A stretch of DNA of 64,000 nucleotides from Copromyces sp. CBS 386.78 (taxonomy: Eukaryota; Ascomycota; Sordariomycetes; Sordariales; Sordariaceae), in NCBI GenBank assembly GCA_030685235.1, contig MU839191.1:87267-151266 (forward strand), read 5' to 3'. Under the pieces are notes generated by a model that searched no databases, was not told where the DNA came from, and saw only the letters and a program-made list of their open reading frames with translations. Position numbers and translations under genes: made by a program. Shown in pieces: positions 34,001 to 46,585 of the stretch (position 1 is its first letter; each line of letters begins with the position of its first letter).

Positions 34001-34520
34001 GAGAAAGTCTTTTCGCACTGTCATAAAAGTCTTACGGCACTGTCGCCCCACCCACTTACACCCTTCCCGCGCGCTAATGCAAACCAAAATTTTTGAGCCA
34101 ATCAAATCGCTCGCATCCATTCTAAGTCTCCACGCTCCTATTCTTGGCGTCAGCAAACCGTACCGCGCCCGCCAAGCTCCCAGATTACAGCCTATTACAC
34201 ATCCTACCCTTACACACGTATCGCTGACAGCCGTGACAGCCGTAACAGTCATTGACAGCTGTGACAATCGCTGACAGCCGTGACAGCCGTGACAGCCGTG
34301 CGATGTGCGACCGTGCCGCTAAGTGCCCTGTAAAGTGCCCAGATTTCTGGTGTGAAATCTATAAAAGAATACCGCTGCCAAGCTGAGTGTGGAGACTTAA
34401 ATGGATGCGAGCGATTTAATTGGCTCAAAAATTTTGGTTTGCATTAGTGCGCGGGAAGAGTATAAGTGGGTGGGGCAACAGTGCCGTAAGACTTTTATGG
34501 CAGTGCGAAAAGACTTTCTC
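34001..34520. mobile_element. foldback element A (520 bp, ~137-bp inverted repeats)
   Basis: The left arm 34001-34137 and the right arm 34384-34520 are inverted copies differing mostly by C/T or G/A changes. Both ends read GAGAAAGTCTTTTCGCAC. An 8-bp duplication ATTAAAAT flanks it (33993-34000, 34521-34528). The centre (about 34222-34300) is a tandem array of GTGACAGCC-like 9-10-bp units. It has no coding capacity. It shares subterminal sequence with the Mutator-like element at 46586-50170. Confidence 0.85.
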
Positions 34521-34899
34521 ATTAAAATTAAACCTAAGGTAGAACCGATATTAGAAAATAATAGTAATAATAATTATTCTACCGTTAACGAATTAGAAAA
34601 AGAATAATTCCCTTACGTAATCGAATAAAGGAGTGCTCTAGAATACTAAATAAGGAAATAGGAATAAAGAATTTCCCGGGTCCTATAAAAATAGATATTA
34701 TAAAAATACTTATAGCTATTAATAATAAAAATCGTTTCTATACCTTCGTTAATAAAAATTATTAATACTATATTATAATTAATAAAAAAATTGTCAAATA
34801 ATTAAAAATTCCTATAATTCCTATACTTAAAAGAGTAATTAGAAGAATATCCGCTAAAATAGAGGGAACTAAAATTAAAAGGATAGTATATTTTAAAAT

Positions 34900-37800
34900 A
34901 AATATTTATAATTATAATTTTATAATTTATATTTATATCGTCCCATAATTAAAATTCCCGGTTATTTTAGGAAAATTATAGCTAATAGTAATAAAAGCCT
35001 ACTTTATCCCCTACGAATATAAACTCTAGTACAGGGCAACCGATTATTAAATACTATATTTAAAATATTCCCTAAAGGGTTTATCCCCTAGAGAAAAGGA
35101 AATTAAAAAAGCCGTTTATTATATAACAACTATATTTATAACTATTATAAATCGGATCCAAAAACAGAATAGCTAAAGAATTATAAAATCGGCGATATTT
35201 TCAATTAATTTACAAAATATCGAAAAAGCTTTTAAACCGAAAATTAATTTATTAGAAAAAGAATTACGAAAACGTATCCCTATAAAATTCTATAATTTTT
35301 TATTCGTTTAAAAATAGTTTAAAACTAATAAATTTAATCCTTATCGCTTAAATATTAACTATAAAATTAAAATTAAAAAGGACGAAACCAATTAGGAATT
35401 CTCGCTATTTATAAGTTACTTCTATAATATATTTCGAAAGGAATTCTTAGTATTAAAGAAAACGATTAGAAACTTTATAAACAAGGGGTTTATTTATACT
35501 AACAATTCCCTTACGGCCGTACTAATACTCTTTATTAGAAAGCCTAATAGTAATCTCCGCTTTTACTACAATTATAGAATTTTCAATACTATTATTAGAG
35601 CGGATTACTACTCCTTACCGCTAATTAAAAAGACTTTTAGAATTATTATTAAAGTAAAGTAATTTATTAAAATAAATATAATATAAACTTTCTATAAAAT
35701 CTATATAATAGAGGGCGAAAAAGGTAAAACGGCGTTTAAATACCGCTATAAGTTATTCGAATAGATAATAATACCGTTTAAGCTATATAATATATTTATA
35801 ACGTTTTAACAATATATTAATAATATTTTAAGTAACTATTTCGACGAATTTACTTCCGCCTATATAAATAATATACTAATTTTCTCGTTTAGCTCGAAGG
35901 CCGATTATATAATTAAAGTATATAAGGTTATAAAGTATATAATAATTATAGGTCTCCATTTCGATCCGAAGAAGTACGAATTTACTATTAAAAGCATTAA
36001 ATATTTTAACTTTATTATAATTGTAAGGGTCGGCATTTAAATAAATCCGGAAAAAATTAGAGCGATTATCGAGTAGGAGGTACCTACGTTTTAAAAAGGG
36101 GTAAAAAACTTCTTAAAATTTATTAATTATTATTAAATATTTATTAAAATTTTTTCTTTAGTAGTAGGATTATTAACCGCGTTTATAAGTAAAGGGATCC
36201 CTTTCGAATAAATTAAAAAATATAATAAGGTTTTTAAAAAATTGAAATAATTATTTATAAAAACTTTTATCCTTACTTAATAGGATTTAAATTTCCCTAC
36301 TTTTTTCGAAATAAATTATAACAATTATAATTTCGGTAGCGTACTTACTTAAGAAAAAGACGGCCAGAAAACTATTATCGCCTATTATTCGTAAAAACTA
36401 ATACCCGCCGAACGTAATTACTTTATTTACAATAAAGAAATATTGGCTATTATTAAATATATAGAGGAATAGTTGGCTAAACTTCGCAATTACGAGAAAT
36501 TCGTAGTAGTAACGGATTACTATAACCTTAAATATTTTATAGAGAAGCGTTAACTCTCTAAACGCTAAGATAATAAGCCGAATTTCTCTCCTATTTCAAT
36601 TTCGAAATCCTCTACCGCCCGGGTAAATTCGTCGTAGTCCTAAACGTTCTATTTCGTTAGGACTAGGATAAACTTAATAATATAAACGCCGAAGCGAAGG
36701 ATATATAATTTATCCTTAAGGCCGCCTTTAAAAACTATATTCGTATAGCGTTTACTATTACTGTAGGGAGGGGCGTAAAAATATTTAAAAATCTAGATTT
36801 ATAATAATTCTATAATAAATTCTCCTAAGAAAACGAAATTTACTAAATAGTTTATTAAATAATTATTAACGAAGATAGGACCCTCCTAATATTAATATAG
36901 GGTTTAAAAATATAATTTAACGAATATATAATTAATAAATTAAGTAAATTCTATTATAGAGGGCGTATTTAAATTCCCGGCGCTTTTATAATTATAGAAG
37001 CGGCCGCTCTCTATATATCTTTAAGAGACTTGGAGAGGAACGTTCTTTGTATTCTCGTTATTTAAGAGACTTACGATTCGAAAGCCTTAAGTTACCTTAG
37101 AAGAGAAAATATTATTTATATTATAAATAGAAACTTCTACTAACTATTAATAAATATATATATTTATCGATTCTTAGCCAATTGTAATATATATAGTAAA
37201 GTAAAATATTAGAAAAATTAGAAAAAGGGGTTATTAAAACCCTTCCCTATCCCTAACTAATTTTTTAAAGAAATTTAAATAGATTTTATTACTAATTTCC
37301 CCTCTATAGGAGGCTATACTAGCCTTTTCGTTATTAAAAATAAACTTAGTAAAATAGTAATCTTCGAACTTATTCTATTTATAGAAGTAAAAATAGTTAT
37401 AAAAGCGTTTTTCTATTATTTTATAAAATATTACGGCTAATTATATTCTATTATTAATAATAGAAGTACAAATTAAATTAACCGTTTCTAAAAATGTTTC
37501 TACGACTTTTTAAAAATTAAATAATTACTAAGTACCGCCTTCCACCTATAAATAAACGGTAATCCCGAAAAAATAAACTAGAAGGTCCAAATATTCCTAA
37601 AAATCTTTATTAATTACGCTTAAAACAATTAAAATTACTAATATCCAGCCGCCTAATTAGCGATTAATAGCTAAATTAATACTATAATTAGAATATCTCC
37701 CTTCTTCGCCACCTACGGCTACTACCCGCAATTACTAATAACTTTCGTAATACCCTTTATAAAAATAGAATTTAAAAACCCGTAAGCGAGGGTTAATAAT

Positions 37801-38380
37801 TTCGTTTCTATACTATAATAAATTATAGATTTATATTAAACGATAATAGCCGTATCCATTTAAAAGTAAAAATATTTTACTAACTATAAAAAGGAGTTTG
37901 TAAAAATCTTTAAAGTAAGAGATAAAATCTAATTCAACTTCAAAAACTTCTTTATAGTACGCCCGAAGAAAAAATTCGATTAAGTCTATACTAAATATAT
38001 AATATTACGAATCCTTAATCTATTTATAATAGCATTCTCCGACCTTTCTTTAAAAGTATTCGATAAATTTTATATTAATTTACTTAGAAGAGCTAAAAAT
38101 AACCTACTACTAAAGTAAGTTACTACCGACTCCTAACCGCCAATTATTATAATCGATAGTAAAAAGGAATATATAATAAAAGAAATCCTCTACGTAGAAA
38201 TTATTAAAAGTTATAAAATACTTTTAATTAATTAAGAAGGATAAATTTAATAAATATAGGAACCTTTAGAAGAATTTATTAATATAACCGCCTTAAATCG
38301 TTTCGAAGTAGAATATAGCTTAATAAATATTAATAATAGGCTAATAAATTACTATATTATAGAATATATAAAGTAATAAC
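34900..38380 (+). pseudogene. gypsy pol remnant (RT, RNase H, integrase, chromodomain)
   Basis: Frames read through stops give an RT core near 35729-35900 (KYRYKLFE, IIPFKLYN, then INNILIFS, matching the MPFGL and YVDDIL motifs), an RNase H end near 36510-36600 (VTDYYNLKYFIEKR), an integrase core from about 37260 (IDFITNFPSIGGYTSL), and a C-terminal chromodomain near 38155-38290 (KEYIIKEILYVEI ... IWEPLEEF). The order places it in the chromovirus branch of Ty3/gypsy. Many Trp and Gln codons are now stops. Confidence 0.8.
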
Positions 38381-39640
38381 GCTAGTAATAATAATAAAAT
38401 AAGGTCGCTAAACGAAATAAATTATTAAAAATTTCTATTTTAAATTTTAAAATTATTATTTCTTCAAAATTTTACGAAGGCGACAACCTTTAACCTCTAA
38501 TTTTAAAATCTTCCGTTCGTAATCCTTTAAACGAGCGATTAATTTAATAACGTTACTAGTAGTAAATATAATAGCGAAACGGGCAGTAGGGCAAGCAGCG
38601 GAGCAAAAAGGGGTAATATAATCGGAGAACGGCGTACGGGCAGAAGTAGGAGTAGTAGCGGGAGTAGTAATATAAGCCGGAATAGCGGGAGCGGCGGCGA
38701 CCCTAGGGTTAAAGAAATCTAATAATTAATTATACTTATATTTAATTATTATTAACTTTATTTATTTAATAAATTTAAATTAGGGGATAAAATTTATTAA
38801 TCGATAACCCGGTCCTTTAGGAATTTAATTACATTATATTAAATAACGAAATTCCGGCGTATATAAACGTACACTTTCTCCTCCTACTTAAATACCGCCG
38901 CTTATTAAACGGCGGCGAACTACTAAGTAAAGAGGGAGGCGTAATTATATTTCTTACTATTATTATAATAGGAAAAGTATAAAATAATACTAGGCTTAGT
39001 AATATAATTGCGCTTAGTATTAAGGTACGAAATATAAAGGACTATAAAGGGTTTATATTTATCTTACGAAAAAATATAATTAATTAGCGAATAGTTAGGG
39101 TAGGAAACGACGAAAAATATTTATTAGTCCGTAATACTTTTTAATAAGTTTTTTAAGAATTTTAATAGCATTAAAAGTAATAATAGCGCTAGGAATAGTA
39201 GTAGTACTACTACTACGGCTATAGCTAGTAAGAATAGGCGGAGAAGCGTATAAGGGAAATTGGGGCGAATACGACGAAAAAGAAGAATATTCGCTAGGGA
39301 GGAGGGAGAATTCGGGGGAAGAGAAACGGGGTATTTATATATATAAATATTTATAAATAATTAAAGGGATTAAAGAATAATACTTACTTTAATAGTTAAG
39401 CGGCGGATAAGGAAGGGAGGAGAAAGGGAGAGGGGAAAAATTAGGGAGGAAGGGGGTTTTTATAGATAGATTTTTTAAGTACGGTTGTACGTATAGTTGC
39501 CTATCTTATTAGAAGCTTGCGGGTAAGAACAATCGCTATTTAATAAATTTTCTTATTAATTAAAAGATAGAAGGTAAGTACGGTACGGCTACGACGGGAT
39601 AATAGGGTAGGAGGGGGAGGGGGAGAGGGAAGGAAGGGGG

Positions 39641-39854
39641 TAATATTATAGGGCTAGGGCCCGGAATTATAGTATTCTAATCTTTACGACTAGAATTATT
39701 ACGCTATAGTTATTTCCGTAATTATACTCGCGCAGCCCCCTTCAAAACTTCGTACCTCCGGTGGATCCGCCTCAGACAGACTTTTCTCCTCTTTATAGAA
39801 CCTCAATTAAGTTATACGACTAGCACCCGTATTAACCGTGCTGTCCCCGTTACA
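39641..39854 (+). repeat. 3' LTR of the gypsy element
   Basis: 214 bp, ending CCCCGTTACA. The mutation pattern is the reverse of the 5' copy: the first ~90 bp are mutated and the rest is well preserved. Confidence 0.85.
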
Positions 39855-40299
39855 CCTAATTAAAATACTTTCGAATTTGGTACGATTAATTATTCCTAAG
39901 CGGAACGTTTATAAAAAGAGTACTACTCCCTTTAAATCCCGGCCGTTAATAATCCGCTTCTACCGTCGCTCGATATTACTGCTGTAATCCTTTAGCGAGC
40001 GTATTACTATTGTAAAATAACGGACCCCTCCGCTGCCGTTACGGTTATTCTTTATTGTATGACTTTTTAATACCGAAGGCGAAGCGATTTAAAGCCTCTT
40101 TTCATACTATTATTAATAGGGTTTCGTCGTTATATAGAAGGGGTTTCGAACGGATACGAAAGATGAAATAGTAAAGTGGATTAATTTTCGCTATAATTAT
40201 AGTAGTATATATAAATTTAGTGGTTAAGGTACCCGTAATAAAGGTTTATGGTATATTAGATATAAATATTAGGCGAAAGTTGTACGGTGTAAGAGGGAG

Positions 40300-40870
40300 G
40301 GAAATAAATAATTTATTAAAGAGATAGATAAATTTTATAATTATTATTATAATATTAGAGATTTATTTATTAACCCTAATTATTATTATTAAATACGTAT
40401 CGGCTACGAAGACGATATCGTCGCTATAGTCGAAAAGTTATCGAATATTGTTAGAATAATGTTGAAGTAAATATTTTACTACTTTAGTAGTATATTCGAC
40501 GATTTTAATAGCGGCGAAGAAGATATTTAACGATTCGACGGCGATAATTTGGTAACTACCCTACGTAACCGGAAATTCTTTATTATAGCTTAAGAGGTAT
40601 TAAATATTTAGAAGTGCCTTTGTAAGGAGAAGTACGGTTTTTTTACTTCTATTAAAATATTTATCAATATATTAGAGAAGTATAAAGATAAATATAATAT
40701 CCGTTATTTCGTTACCTATAATAATAACGTCCCTAGTTAGTAATGTGTACGGTGCGTATTTTAGACTTTTAAATAGTATATAGAAATATAGAAGAATTAC
40801 CCGTATATTATATTAGTTAATAATATATATAAAATAAGTATTTTTATATATCCTTTTATTATTATATAGA
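40300..40870 (+). pseudogene. fragment of a second Mutator-like transposase
   Basis: The plus-strand frame gives CVRCVF-TFK-YIEI-KNYPYIILVNNIYKISIF, which fits the MULE block in which a HLFFAHP-like stretch precedes the first catalytic Asp of (V/L)DCTYKTN; the Asp is Asn here. Acidic sequence precedes it. It stops near 40900, where the LTR of the minus-strand gypsy element appears to begin, so it is probably the interrupted insertion target. Flanking DNA (39855-40300) is unassigned. Confidence 0.4.
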
Positions 40871-40904
40871 TAAATTTATCTATTTTTTTTATATTATAGG
40901 AGTT

Positions 40905-41151
40905 TATTATATATTAATTTATCACGGGAAGAGGGCGAGAGGTTGGGTGTAGATGATTGATATGCGTAATTGCACGAGGGAAGAAAGGGAAGAGTATAGA
41001 GGTGCGATCGGGAGATGGGCCTTTATAGGATTCGAGCTATAAACCCTAGTGGGTCTATAGCAGGAGGTATAGCCAATTAACCAATAATAATAATAAGAAT
41101 CTTAGAGAGCTATTATTACTAATATATATAATACAGGCTAACCTTATAACA
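40905..41151 (-). repeat. possible 3' LTR of the older minus-strand gypsy element
   Basis: On the minus strand, a purine-rich tract (CCGAGGAAA) is followed at 41151 by TGTTATAAGG, and the segment appears to end in the mutated complement near 40905. The polyprotein stop codon overlaps its first bases. A second matching copy was not found in the window, so the lower end is uncertain. Confidence 0.4.
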
Positions 41152-41274
41152 TTTCCTCGGACTAAAAGAAGTTATATAGCTAATTAAAATTATATAAAAT
41201 AATAAATAAACTTATTAAATATTTAGTCCAACCGTGAAAAATTTCTATAGCCGCCAACCGTAACGACTTCCTCC
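41152..41274 (-). pseudogene. C-terminal end of the older gypsy polyprotein, separated by the 16-kb insertion
   Basis: Joining 57272 to 41274 across one copy of CCTCC continues the minus-strand integrase frame without a shift, from VRYEGRR into KSLRLAAIEIFHGWTKYLIS, and ends at SEEML followed by the stop at the LTR start. This supports the segment being the displaced 3' part of the element at 57272-61900. Confidence 0.65.
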
Positions 41275-41621
41275 TATTACGCGAGGAGAATCTTCACAAA
41301 TAATACTACAAATAATAATAATAATAAAAGATAAACAGTACGACTAATCACTGGACAGAATAATAATACGTAACAATAGGCAATAATATTATTAAAGGAA
41401 GCGTAAGGCAATACTAACGAAAGCCTCAACCTAGGACCTTATATACAACTTCACAAAGTATAAACAAAGTAAACGTTATGTTAATATAATATAAATTAAT
41501 AATCCAATCAACCTTAACGGAAATTAATTAAAGAACACTCTTATATAATATAGACCACTCAAATAAGCGTATACTAAAATAGAGCGGGTTATCTAAATAT
41601 TTACTTAAAATTCCCCTAATA
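41275..41621 (-). repeat. 3' LTR (lower copy) of the 16-kb element
   Basis: 347 bp. It keeps plus-strand CA but has lost most G: compared with the other copy it shows many G-to-A changes. Confidence 0.85.
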
Positions 41622-42594
41622 TTTCCCCCTCTACAAAAAAAAAAATATTTACTATTTATAAAATTATATTAAATACAACCTATTACGAATATCTATTAAA
41701 TTATCACCGTAACCGATTATTTTAATGATATTATATATTATATTTAATACGAAACCTCCTAATAAAAAATTCTAATACCGAATAATTTAATATATAATAT
41801 TAAATAACTATTAATATAATAATAAACTTAATAATTATTTAAATAAATTCCTAACTTATTATCGTCTTTATTAACGTTTTTAGAATATTAAAACTAATAA
41901 AAAGTATTATAATAGGAATATTTACATCCGCTAAAAAGAAAATCCTCTTAATTATACTAATCCTCCTATTAATACCAATCATTATAAATAATTAAGTAAT
42001 AAAGAGAATGTATAAAGGGCAAAATATTATATCCGTTAAAATAGGCGGATTATAAATTAAATTTATTAATACTAAGGATACTATAGCCGAAATTAATGCT
42101 AGAACGAATACTACGATTAATAGTAATTTCTAGAATTATATCAATTTACTAAATATATTTAACCGCCAACAAAGTAAAAATACAATATAAAGTCTTAATA
42201 ATTTTATACAAAATAATAACCTTATCCTTTAAATTATTTACCTCCTTATTCTAATATTAATTTAATTAGATTAATAATTATAATTATTAATTAAATACCT
42301 CTTATACCGTACTAGGAATAACGTTTATATTAATTATTTCAGTAATATAAACTTCCTTTATAATTTCCTTAATAATAATTAGCAATTCCAATTAAACTAG
42401 CGTATTAAGAATAATTTAAGTACAATATAAAAAACCTATATAAACTAATATACTGCTAATCTATTTAAGAAGACCGGTTATATAATTATAATATTATAAT
42501 ACTAAAAATATAGCCTTTATTAAAATCTTTTTAATAAAAAAAGGATCCCTATTATTAAACTTACTAAACGCAATATTAAAAATATTTTTAATAT
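41622..42594. other. unassigned AT-rich interior of the 16-kb element
   Basis: About 1 kb between the lower LTR and foldback element B. It should be 3' non-coding or a degraded insertion. I could not recognise a protein in any frame. Confidence 0.4.
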
Positions 42595-43266
42595 AAGAAA
42601 GTCTTTTCGGACCGTAGTAAAAGTCTTCCCATACCGTAGCCCCACCCACTTACACCCTTCCCGCGCGCTAATACACGCTAATGTACACCAAAATTTTTAA
42701 GCCAATCAAATCGCTCGCATCCAAATCGCGGTCCACACTCTACTTCGCCTACCCAAATGTGCACCCAGATCCAGATGTGCACCCAAATGTACACCTAAAT
42801 ATACACCCAAATATATACCCAAATATGTACCTAGATGTGCACCCTCCCTATAATTAATTAAACTACTATTGTACGTATTACAAAATATCGCCAAGTAAAT
42901 AACGCGCTTTCGTTTAATTACTAATAGTCGCTAATAATTGTTAATAGTTGTTAATAGTTAATTGAGCGATTTAATTGAGCAACTCAGCCGAACGATTCAA
43001 TTGAACGATGTGCGACCGTATACGATCGTACCGCTGAGTACGCTGTAAAGTACGCTGTAAAGTGGCCAATCTGGGTGTACATCTAGGTATACATCTGGGT
43101 ACTTGGGTGCACATTTAGGTGGGCGAAGTAGAGTATGGACTACGATTTGGATGCGAGCGATTTAATTAGCTCAAAAATTTTAGTATATATTAGCGCGCGG
43201 GAAGGGTATAAGTGGGTGGGGCTACGGTATGGGAAGACTTTTACTACGGTCCGAAAAGACTTTCTC
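42595..43266. mobile_element. foldback element B (672 bp, ~150-bp inverted repeats)
   Basis: The arms 42595-42740 and 43120-43266 are inverted copies of each other and closely match the arms of foldback element A. The 8-bp duplication TTTAATAT flanks it (42587-42594, 43267-43274). The left interior is a tandem array of ATGTGCACCCAA-like 12-bp units (about 42755-42845), with a similar array on the right (about 43070-43112). The first base of the left terminus is A instead of G, a likely RIP change. Confidence 0.85.
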
Positions 43267-43274
43267 TTTAATAT

Positions 43275-45140
43275 AACGAACCAAACTACTTTAAAAAAAA
43301 GAATCTTTTTTTACAAACTTCTCAAAATATTCCTTAATAATCTTACTAATCTTATTATAAAAATCGTTGTCTATAATAACGTCCAATATATAATAATCTT
43401 TATAATATATATCTTTAATTACCTCTATAATATCCGGATATAACTTACTTTAAATAACCGATTTACTAAATCGCATATCGCCAATAATGCAAATTTAAAT
43501 AATTTGTATAACTATTTACTAATTCTTCTAGGCTAACGTCTATTTATTCTTAACGGGGATTATAATAATTTAAACGGCAAAAGCGGAATTTTAAGCAATA
43601 GGAGTAAAATGGGGGCGCATTTAATTAAAAGCCCAATTAACTATAAAATTAATTTCTTATTATTTTTAATCGTTAACGAAATTATAAGCGTTAAATATAA
43701 TAACGCGGCCAATAAAATTAATTAATTTAATAATAACGAAACCCATTCCCAACCAATCGCTAATATATTATAAAGCGAAAATAACCTTTATCAACTAATT
43801 ACAATTATAAATATATATACTATTAGAAAAAAGCACAATTAAGATAAAAGAGAAAAAAGCGTCCTCTTTAATATATCTAATCGTCTAAATACATATATTA
43901 TATATAAAAGGATCGTAATTCTAAAGAACCTAATCCTACTAATCTCTAAAATTATTACCTTCAATTAACTCATTTATAATTAGGGCTAATAAAATCGCTG
44001 TATTTAAATAATTAATATTATTGCTTATTACTTATAAAATAGCCTAATCGAAATCAATTTATACGCCTATACAATTAATTATATTATAAAGAACTAAAAT
44101 TAAAATATTATCGTAGTAAATAAATAAATAATTCGCTATTATAAATAGGACGCAACAGCAACCGAACTATACAATTTTAATATTATATACTATTACACTA
44201 TTAAAAACGAAAGACTTAATATTAAAAAAACGATCGCTAAGATTGTATAGGCCGGTAATCTTACCCAAACCAATAACAAAATTAATAATATACTATATAC
44301 AAATATATTTAACAAAAGCGTTTAATTTATTATTAATTATACTAACAACCAAATTTACAATAAAAACGGGTAGCATAATATAAAGCAAATTGTAACCTAA
44401 ATTAATAATTTTAATAACGCTATTTATAACCGTATAATGATTCAAATATTTAACCGTATTAACTAACGTAAAGAAATATTAATCGTTCTCTAAACCGAAC
44501 GGGGAAAAAAGGCAATTTTAATCGTACTAATATAATAACCCGTCAAAATCACTATAATAATTAATCTAATCAATAAATTTCATTAAATTAGAATTATTAA
44601 GAGCGCTAATATTTACTATAACTATATCGGATTACTATATTTTAAATTAAAATTAATTAATTTTAATAAAGTAAGAAGGTAAGGATAAACCAAATTATAA
44701 TAATATTATTAATAGAATAGAAAAATTTTTAAAAGAAAAGAAATAAATTTATACTATACTAAAAATTATATATATACTAAAACTTCTAAACTCCACCTCT
44801 AATTATAACCTACCTACCTACTAAAAATTATTTACCCTAAATTCTATTACTTACTTTAATTAAGTATATAACATTATACCAAACTACTATTCGAAAAAAA
44901 TAAAATAAAAATAATAATACCTAATTTAACCGCCTTACTAACGTAATAATACAATTAATTAAGCGAATACTTAAAAATTTTAATAAACTAACTATAAAAA
45001 TTAAAAAGGAAAAATGAAAAAAAAATAAACAGAAAATTAAAATAATAATAAAAAATACCCTAAACCTTTTTTAATTTTCTAATTGTCCCCCTTCCAAACG
45101 AAAAATCTAATACTACTAACGCTTTAACAAACAACCAATA
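43275..45140. other. unassigned AT-rich segment
   Basis: About 1.9 kb downstream (in element sense) of the chromodomain of the 16-kb element. Plus-strand CA is frequent while TG is rare, unlike the symmetric loss elsewhere. No recognisable protein; it may be a degraded non-autonomous insertion. Confidence 0.35.
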
Positions 45141-45149
45141 TACTAAACG

Positions 45150-46570
45150 ACCTTCCTATGAATACTTTTAAACGGTAATTCTAATAAATATTCGTATTCG
45201 AATTCCTTTACCTTTTCTTTCGAATTCCTTATAAACTCCGTACGCAATTCCCAAATATTATCCTTATCCTAAAAACTAATCTATTTAACTAAATATATTA
45301 TATTTCATAAACTTTAATTCCTTACTACTAAATTTTCAATTTCCTATTCCTCTTAATTATTAATTTTAATAAGTTTTAATAACGGTACTTCTCGGTTAAA
45401 CAGGTCCGAACCCTATACCGGCTTATAAAAATAGGCTACCAAAATAACCGGATATATACGCTAAATTCCTAATAAATTAAATTTATAAACTAAAGGGCTA
45501 ACCTTCTCTAAAATCTGATATAGCCCTATACGCTTAATAAAAAATTTCTTCTTTAGGGCGCCTAATAAATAATAGCCTTTACTAAATCGAAAGTAAACTT
45601 TATCGCCAACCTTAAATATAACTAGTAAATATCTAATATTATATCGTTCTTTAGCAATTATACCGGCCTAATTAATAAATTTTACAACCTCTAATTAAAA
45701 TTTTTAACGGATTAACGCGAAAAATTCTACAATTAATACCTCCTCTATATCTAATACTAATAAATTAAATACCGCTCGAAGTTTAAATCCGTATATTAAT
45801 TCATTAGGAAATAAACCAATCGTTAATTATATAATATTATTTAAATTATATTATAAAACGGCCAATATTAATATTTATAAAAGTATACTAATAATGTACT
45901 ATATATAAATTACCATTTTAACTATTTAATTTATACATTTAAATTAACCGTCCGTCTAAATATAATAAATTGTTAAAAAAAGAAAATTAACGGCTAAAAC
46001 TTCGAAAATACTCCTCCAAATTCTAAAAACGAATTTTAAATCTTAGTTACTAATAATAGTAATTAATAAACTTTAATTACAATATTGTAAAATTTATAAT
46101 AAAACGACTACTTAATTTTTCGCTTTATATATCGAATAGCCCGCTAATAATAAGACCTTTTTACTAAATTTATAAATTATAATATATATAATATCGAATT
46201 CGTCGAACTTTAGGAAGGACTATATAATATTAATAAATTTAATTATAAGTATATTAATAATAAAATTTATTATAATTATATAATAAAATTATAAGAACGT
46301 TCGAATTAATAATAATTTACCGGATATTAATTATTAATTTTATTAATTTTAATAATATACTTTATAATATTTAACGTATTTTCAAACTATTTAAATTTTA
46401 CATTTTATATAAAACTATAATAAATCCGCTATTATATAATTAATACCAAAATAATACTTTTCGTCGTAAATTAATTCTAATATTTTCTATATATAAGTGT
46501 AAAGGATATATAAACGCCTCTTATTTAAATAATCGACGTAGAAGAGAAAACTATTATTAATTACGTAAGG
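45150..46570 (-). pseudogene. integrase C-terminus and chromodomain of the 16-kb element
   Basis: The minus strand from about 45640 gives FKVGDKVYFRFSKGYYLLG, KKKFFIKRIGLYQILEKVSP, VYKFNLLGI and RIYPVILVAYF, the GPY/F-type integrase C-terminal module. A chromodomain follows near 45250-45350 (EIENLVVRN, IIYLVK-ISF, DKDNIWELR). Upstream integrase core sequence up to 46570 is cut by the Mutator-like insertion at 46586. Confidence 0.75.
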
Positions 46571-46585
46571 ACTAACTAAAAAATT

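Larger units (their letters stand above)
32598..39854 (+). mobile_element. Ty3/gypsy chromovirus with 214-bp LTRs
   Basis: Two direct 214-bp repeats bound a plus-strand retroelement of 7.26 kb, of which 528 bp is a later insertion (34001-34520 plus duplication). Gag, RT, RNase H, integrase and chromodomain remains appear in the Ty3/gypsy order. Every frame is broken by RIP. No clear target duplication was found outside the LTRs. Confidence 0.82.

Noticed and set aside
42706..42894. 62-codon frame with LGVYLGVHLGAHLG repeats
   Set aside because: Translation of the 12-bp tandem array inside foldback element B, not a protein.
42755..43112. Possible CRISPR-like array
   Set aside because: The repeats are contiguous 12-bp minisatellite units without unique spacers, in a eukaryotic transposon.
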